DNA of 64,000 nt from an uncultured Kordiimonas sp. GTDB lineage: Bacteria > Pseudomonadota > Alphaproteobacteria > Sphingomonadales > Kordiimonadaceae. Below are positions 61,848 through 64,000 of the stretch, in pieces; the stretch's first letter is position 1; every line of letters starts with the position of its first letter. The notes under the pieces were generated by a model that saw only the letters and a program-made list of their open reading frames with translations, was not told where the DNA came from and did not search any database. The stretch is from NCBI GenBank assembly GCA_947503575.1, contig CANNDZ010000002.1, positions 62,001-126,000 of the forward strand. The letters run 5' to 3'. Position numbers and translations under genes: made by a program.

Positions 61848-62423
61848 TTAGTTAACCGTCATAACTCCGCGACGGTTCTGGCTCCAGGATGCTTCACGGT
61901 TGCCAACAACAGCCGGGCGTTCTTTGCCATAGCTTATTGTATTCAACCGGCTTGCTGGCACACCCAGCGCCATCAAATAACTTTTCACTGCGTTTGCACG
62001 GCGCTCGCCAAGGGCAAGGTTGTACTCGCGTGTTCCGCGTTCGTCACAGTGACCTTCAATCGTCACCCGTGCACGGCTATGATAGTCAAGCCATTCAGCC
62101 TGCTGCGCCAGCGTTTCACGGGCTTCGTTTGTCAATTCCGAACTATCGTATGCAAAGAACACACGGTCACCGGCAAATGCGTCCAAACCAGCCTGGTTCG
62201 CGCGTCCCATACGGTCGGCAAGTTCACGCTCCAGCCGCTCTTCTTCAAGCCTAGCTGTCTCAACAGCGTCAGGACGACCGGTTGAAGCACCCGCATCTTC
62301 GGTGCCAGCGCCTGCGCCACCACCCGTTGATACTTGCGGCTCCGGATCCTTGGAACATGCAGCCAGCAGCATTGCTGCCGCCGAAACGATTAGAATTTTT
62401 TTACCCAAATGCACGGACGTCAT
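61848..62423 (-). CDS. pal: Peptidoglycan-associated lipoprotein Pal
   Basis: Pal is an outer-membrane lipoprotein that binds peptidoglycan and works with TolB in envelope constriction. The 191-residue protein has a lipoprotein signal (AAAMLLAAC, Cys23), a flexible linker rich in Gly, Ala and Thr, and an OmpA-like domain: DRVFFAYDSSELTNEARETLAQQAEWL, VTIEGHCDERGTREYNLALGERRANAVKSYL and the terminal SYGKERPAVVGNREASWSQNRRGVM. The D and R that bind diaminopimelate are present. GGAGGAGC precedes the start. It follows its own promoter; tolQRAB are not upstream, where pyrC stands instead. Confidence 0.96.
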   Translation of the reverse strand: MTSVHLGKKILIVSAAAMLLAACSKDPEPQVSTGGGAGAGTEDAGASTGRPDAVETARLEEERLERELADRMGRANQAGLDAFAGDRVFFAYDSSELTNEARETLAQQAEWLDYHSRARVTIEGHCDERGTREYNLALGERRANAVKSYLMALGVPASRLNTISYGKERPAVVGNREASWSQNRRGVMTVN

Positions 62424-62509
62424 TATCGCTCCTCCAAAGAGATGGGTTTCCCCGCCAACATAATTGTTGCCCCGCGAACCTTATCCGCCGCAGATCACAA
62501 ACTCACGCG

Positions 62510-62538
62510 ACTATAGAACGCGTTTTCCCGATGATCAA
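62510..62538 (-). promoter_or_regulatory. Sigma-70 promoter of pal
   Basis: TTGATC (-35, + 62533-62538) and TATAGT (-10, + 62510-62515) are separated by 17 bases on the minus strand. Initiation would lie near 62503, giving a 5' leader of about 80 bases before pal. Confidence 0.7.
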
Positions 62539-62692
62539 GCAGTCAAAATGGGGCAAATGTTTGTTTTCACGCCAATTTTATGCCCTTTTTTGTAAAACAG
62601 CGAAAAATTGAATGCCTTTGATAAAACAATCCTAAAATTGTCACAAAAAGTCAGGGAGAAACCAGCAGTAAAACAACCTGCATCCAACGCCA

Positions 62693-63763
62693 CTATGCAA
62701 ATCCGGCAAATCGCCAGGAAAGGCTTTCTCCGCCATGGTAAGGAACAATTTCGCTGCCTGCAGCATTCAGTTTTTCCGGCACGTCCACAGTGACCCGCTC
62801 TATAGTCACTCTGTCTTCGTTGACCGGTAAACCATAAAACCGGGGGCCATTAAGGGACGCAAATGCTTCAAACTTGTCGATTGCGCCTTCTTCTTCAAAT
62901 ACAGTCAGATATGCCTCAAGCGCGAAGGGAGCATTAAAAATCCCGGCGCAGCCACAGGCAGACTCTTTGGCATGAACTTCATGCGGCGCGGAGTCTGTCC
63001 CCAAAAAGAACTTTGGTGAACCAGACGTCGCAGCTTTCCGCAAAGCCAGGCGGTGTTGTTCGCGTTTCGCTACCGGTAAGCAATAATAATGTGGCCTGAT
63101 CCCACCCTGGAACATCGCGTTTCTGTTGAACTGCAGATGATGTGGCGTGATCGTGGCCGCGACACTCGCATTGCTTTCCATCACAAAATCGACCGCATCA
63201 GATGTGGTAATATGTTCAAACACAACTTTCAGGTCCGGAAAGGTCGCTATGATATTATTCATAACGCGGTCTATGAAAACCGCTTCCCGGTCAAAAATAT
63301 CTATGTCTGCATCTGTGACTTCACCGTGGACCAGCAACGGCATACCAACTTTCTGCATTCCCTCTAAAACCGGGTAAATGTTACGCGGGTCCGTAACACC
63401 ATGCGCAGAATTGGTTGTGGCGTTGGCGGGGTATAGCTTGCAGGCGGTAAACACCCCTTGTTCAAAACCAGCAACAACTTCATCCGCGTCAATGGTATCG
63501 GTCAGGTAGCAGGTCATCAGCGGCGTGAAATTAAGCGACGGATCAACCGCCGCAAGAATACGGTCACGGTATGCAGAGCCCGCCGCAATGGTTGTAACGG
63601 GCGGAGACAGGTTAGGCATAACAATGGCGCGGGCAAATTGGCGCGCCGTATGGTTCACCACATCTCGCATCATGGCATCATCCCGCAGATGTACGTGCCA
63701 ATCATCCGGACGGCGTATAGTCAAAGCATTATCAGTTGTTCCGTTGGGGTTTGCTTCTGACAT
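62693..63763 (-). CDS. pyrC: Dihydroorotase (PyrC type)
   Basis: PyrC closes N-carbamoyl-aspartate to dihydroorotate in pyrimidine synthesis. The protein (356 residues from the ATG at 63763) is a class II dihydroorotase: [13 protein letters not shown] with metal-binding H23 and H25, [12 protein letters not shown], the carbamylated lysine in [43 protein letters not shown] and the catalytic Asp in LGTDSAPHE. All are intact. A GTG seven codons upstream is an alternative start; GAAGGAA lies 12 bases before the ATG. A small hairpin is in the leader. It is divergent from the ygfZ-like gene. Confidence 0.96.
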   Translation of the reverse strand: MSEANPNGTTDNALTIRRPDDWHVHLRDDAMMRDVVNHTARQFARAIVMPNLSPPVTTIAAGSAYRDRILAAVDPSLNFTPLMTCYLTDTIDADEVVAGFEQGVFTACKLYPANATTNSAHGVTDPRNIYPVLEGMQKVGMPLLVHGEVTDADIDIFDREAVFIDRVMNNIIATFPDLKVVFEHITTSDAVDFVMESNASVAATITPHHLQFNRNAMFQGGIRPHYYCLPVAKREQHRLALRKAATSGSPKFFLGTDSAPHEVHAKESACGCAGIFNAPFALEAYLTVFEEEGAIDKFEAFASLNGPRFYGLPVNEDRVTIERVTVDVPEKLNAAGSEIVPYHGGESLSWRFAGFA

Positions 63764-63945
63764 TTTGTTACCAGTTTCCTTCACTATGTTGCCCGTCTTT
63801 CATAGACGGCAGCAGCGACCAGCACAACAGGGTAGCGGCCACGTCGCATGTGAGATTGATGTAATTTTCTCATGCTACTTGCAACAACCGCCTGACTTGT
63901 TATCTGTGTGGAGCCGTTGTTAGTCGTCTTTAAGGAGCGAACAGT

Positions 63946-64000
63946 ATGCCAAGCCTGTTAAAACTGGAAAATCGGGCCGTTATTCGCCTGGAGGGACCAG
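63946..64000 (+). CDS. ygfZ: Folate-binding protein YgfZ-like, 3'-truncated by the window edge
   Basis: Only 18 codons are visible, starting MPSLLKLENRAVIRLEGP. The ATG at 63946 has AAGGAG eight bases upstream. The L-E-N-R-A-V-I-R-L-x-G-P opening matches the N-terminus of YgfZ/GcvT-like proteins, which bind folate and aid iron-sulfur enzyme function. A YgfZ gene divergent from pyrC is common in alphaproteobacteria by recall. The identity rests on a short segment and context. Confidence 0.62.
   Translation, partial: MPSLLKLENRAVIRLEGP

Noticed and set aside
62608-62793. Small open frame in the gap between pal and pyrC
   Set aside because: It overlaps the 3' end of pyrC, has no ribosome-binding site or family resemblance, and is probably chance.
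1-64000. CRISPR array, prophage, transposon, toxin-antitoxin or defence island
   Set aside because: No regularly spaced repeats, integrase, transposase, restriction or toxin-like genes were seen, and the long housekeeping synteny argues against an inserted island.

Overview
This 64 kb window is an ordinary, gene-dense stretch of a bacterial chromosome. The gene content points to an alphaproteobacterium: groESL carries a CIRCE element, there is an rpoH sigma-32 gene, a structured leader precedes serC-serA, and the small families DUF1285, DUF6111 and DUF2842 appear in their usual settings. The FolP N-terminal extension and the trmL-hemF pair fit as well. The moderate GC content and the style of the PAS and TPR proteins suggest a marine Kordiimonadales- or Rhodospirillales-like organism, but the genus is a guess. 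I see no insertion sequence, prophage, integrase, CRISPR array, rRNA operon or plasmid function. One tRNA (Gln, UUG) is present. Apart from RpoH there is no recognisable DNA-binding transcription factor.

Layout. 1-5.3 kb: end of trmL, hemF, a SYLF protein, then a leftward overlapping operon DUF1285-CoA Nudix-DUF6111-cca and a GNAT gene. 5.5-8.8 kb: an M28 peptidase and groESL under apparent double heat-shock control. 8.9-14.2 kb: a mostly uncharacterised block (sulfotransferase, secreted TPR protein with a histidine cluster, MddA-like methyltransferase, membrane protein). 14.3-23 kb: thioesterase, sialidase-like, AIM24, SppA, MsrB, azoreductase, DUF3667, MBL hydrolase, PAS protein, tRNA-Gln. 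23.3-31 kb: ispE, TPR lipoprotein and ETF-QO leftward, then UDG-slt-moaB rightward with overlapping ends. 31-40 kb: alanine symporter, SnoaL-like, PAS, SDR, crotonase, SRAP, Nudix, DUF2842, and an acyl-CoA ligase of the DmdB/AlkK type. 40-46 kb: rluD and rpoH, facing a two-gene locus of a tail-anchored pseudokinase and a small membrane protein. 45-51.5 kb: serC-serA-hisZ-purA, read leftward from a promoter and leader RNA upstream of serC. 51.6-64 kb: EF-hand lipoprotein, then a long leftward cluster pyrC / pal-cpoB-tilS-ftsH-folP-glmM-thiD-hydrolase-serine hydrolase, and the first codons of a ygfZ-like gene at the right edge.

How the genes work together. rpoH, groESL and perhaps ftsH form a heat-shock circuit whose regulator and targets are all in the window. 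The envelope cluster joins outer-membrane tethering (Pal, CpoB), membrane proteolysis (FtsH), peptidoglycan precursor supply (GlmM), folate (FolP) and tRNA lysidine (TilS). serC, serA, hisZ and purA are amino-acid and purine synthesis genes. The most promising little-described items are the pseudokinase and membrane-partner locus at 42.3-44.9 kb, the His-cluster TPR protein, the inverted repeat on the azoR ribosome-binding site, and a possible link between the MddA-like and DmdB-like genes.

No stretch exceeds about 300 bases without a gene. The longest gaps are 12471-12729 (only a weak AT-rich hairpin at 12481-12500), 27639-27898 (AT-rich, no firm signal) and 62424-62692 (pal promoter). Start codons were chosen from visible Shine-Dalgarno sequences, gene overlaps and family N-termini, and are stated where they matter.
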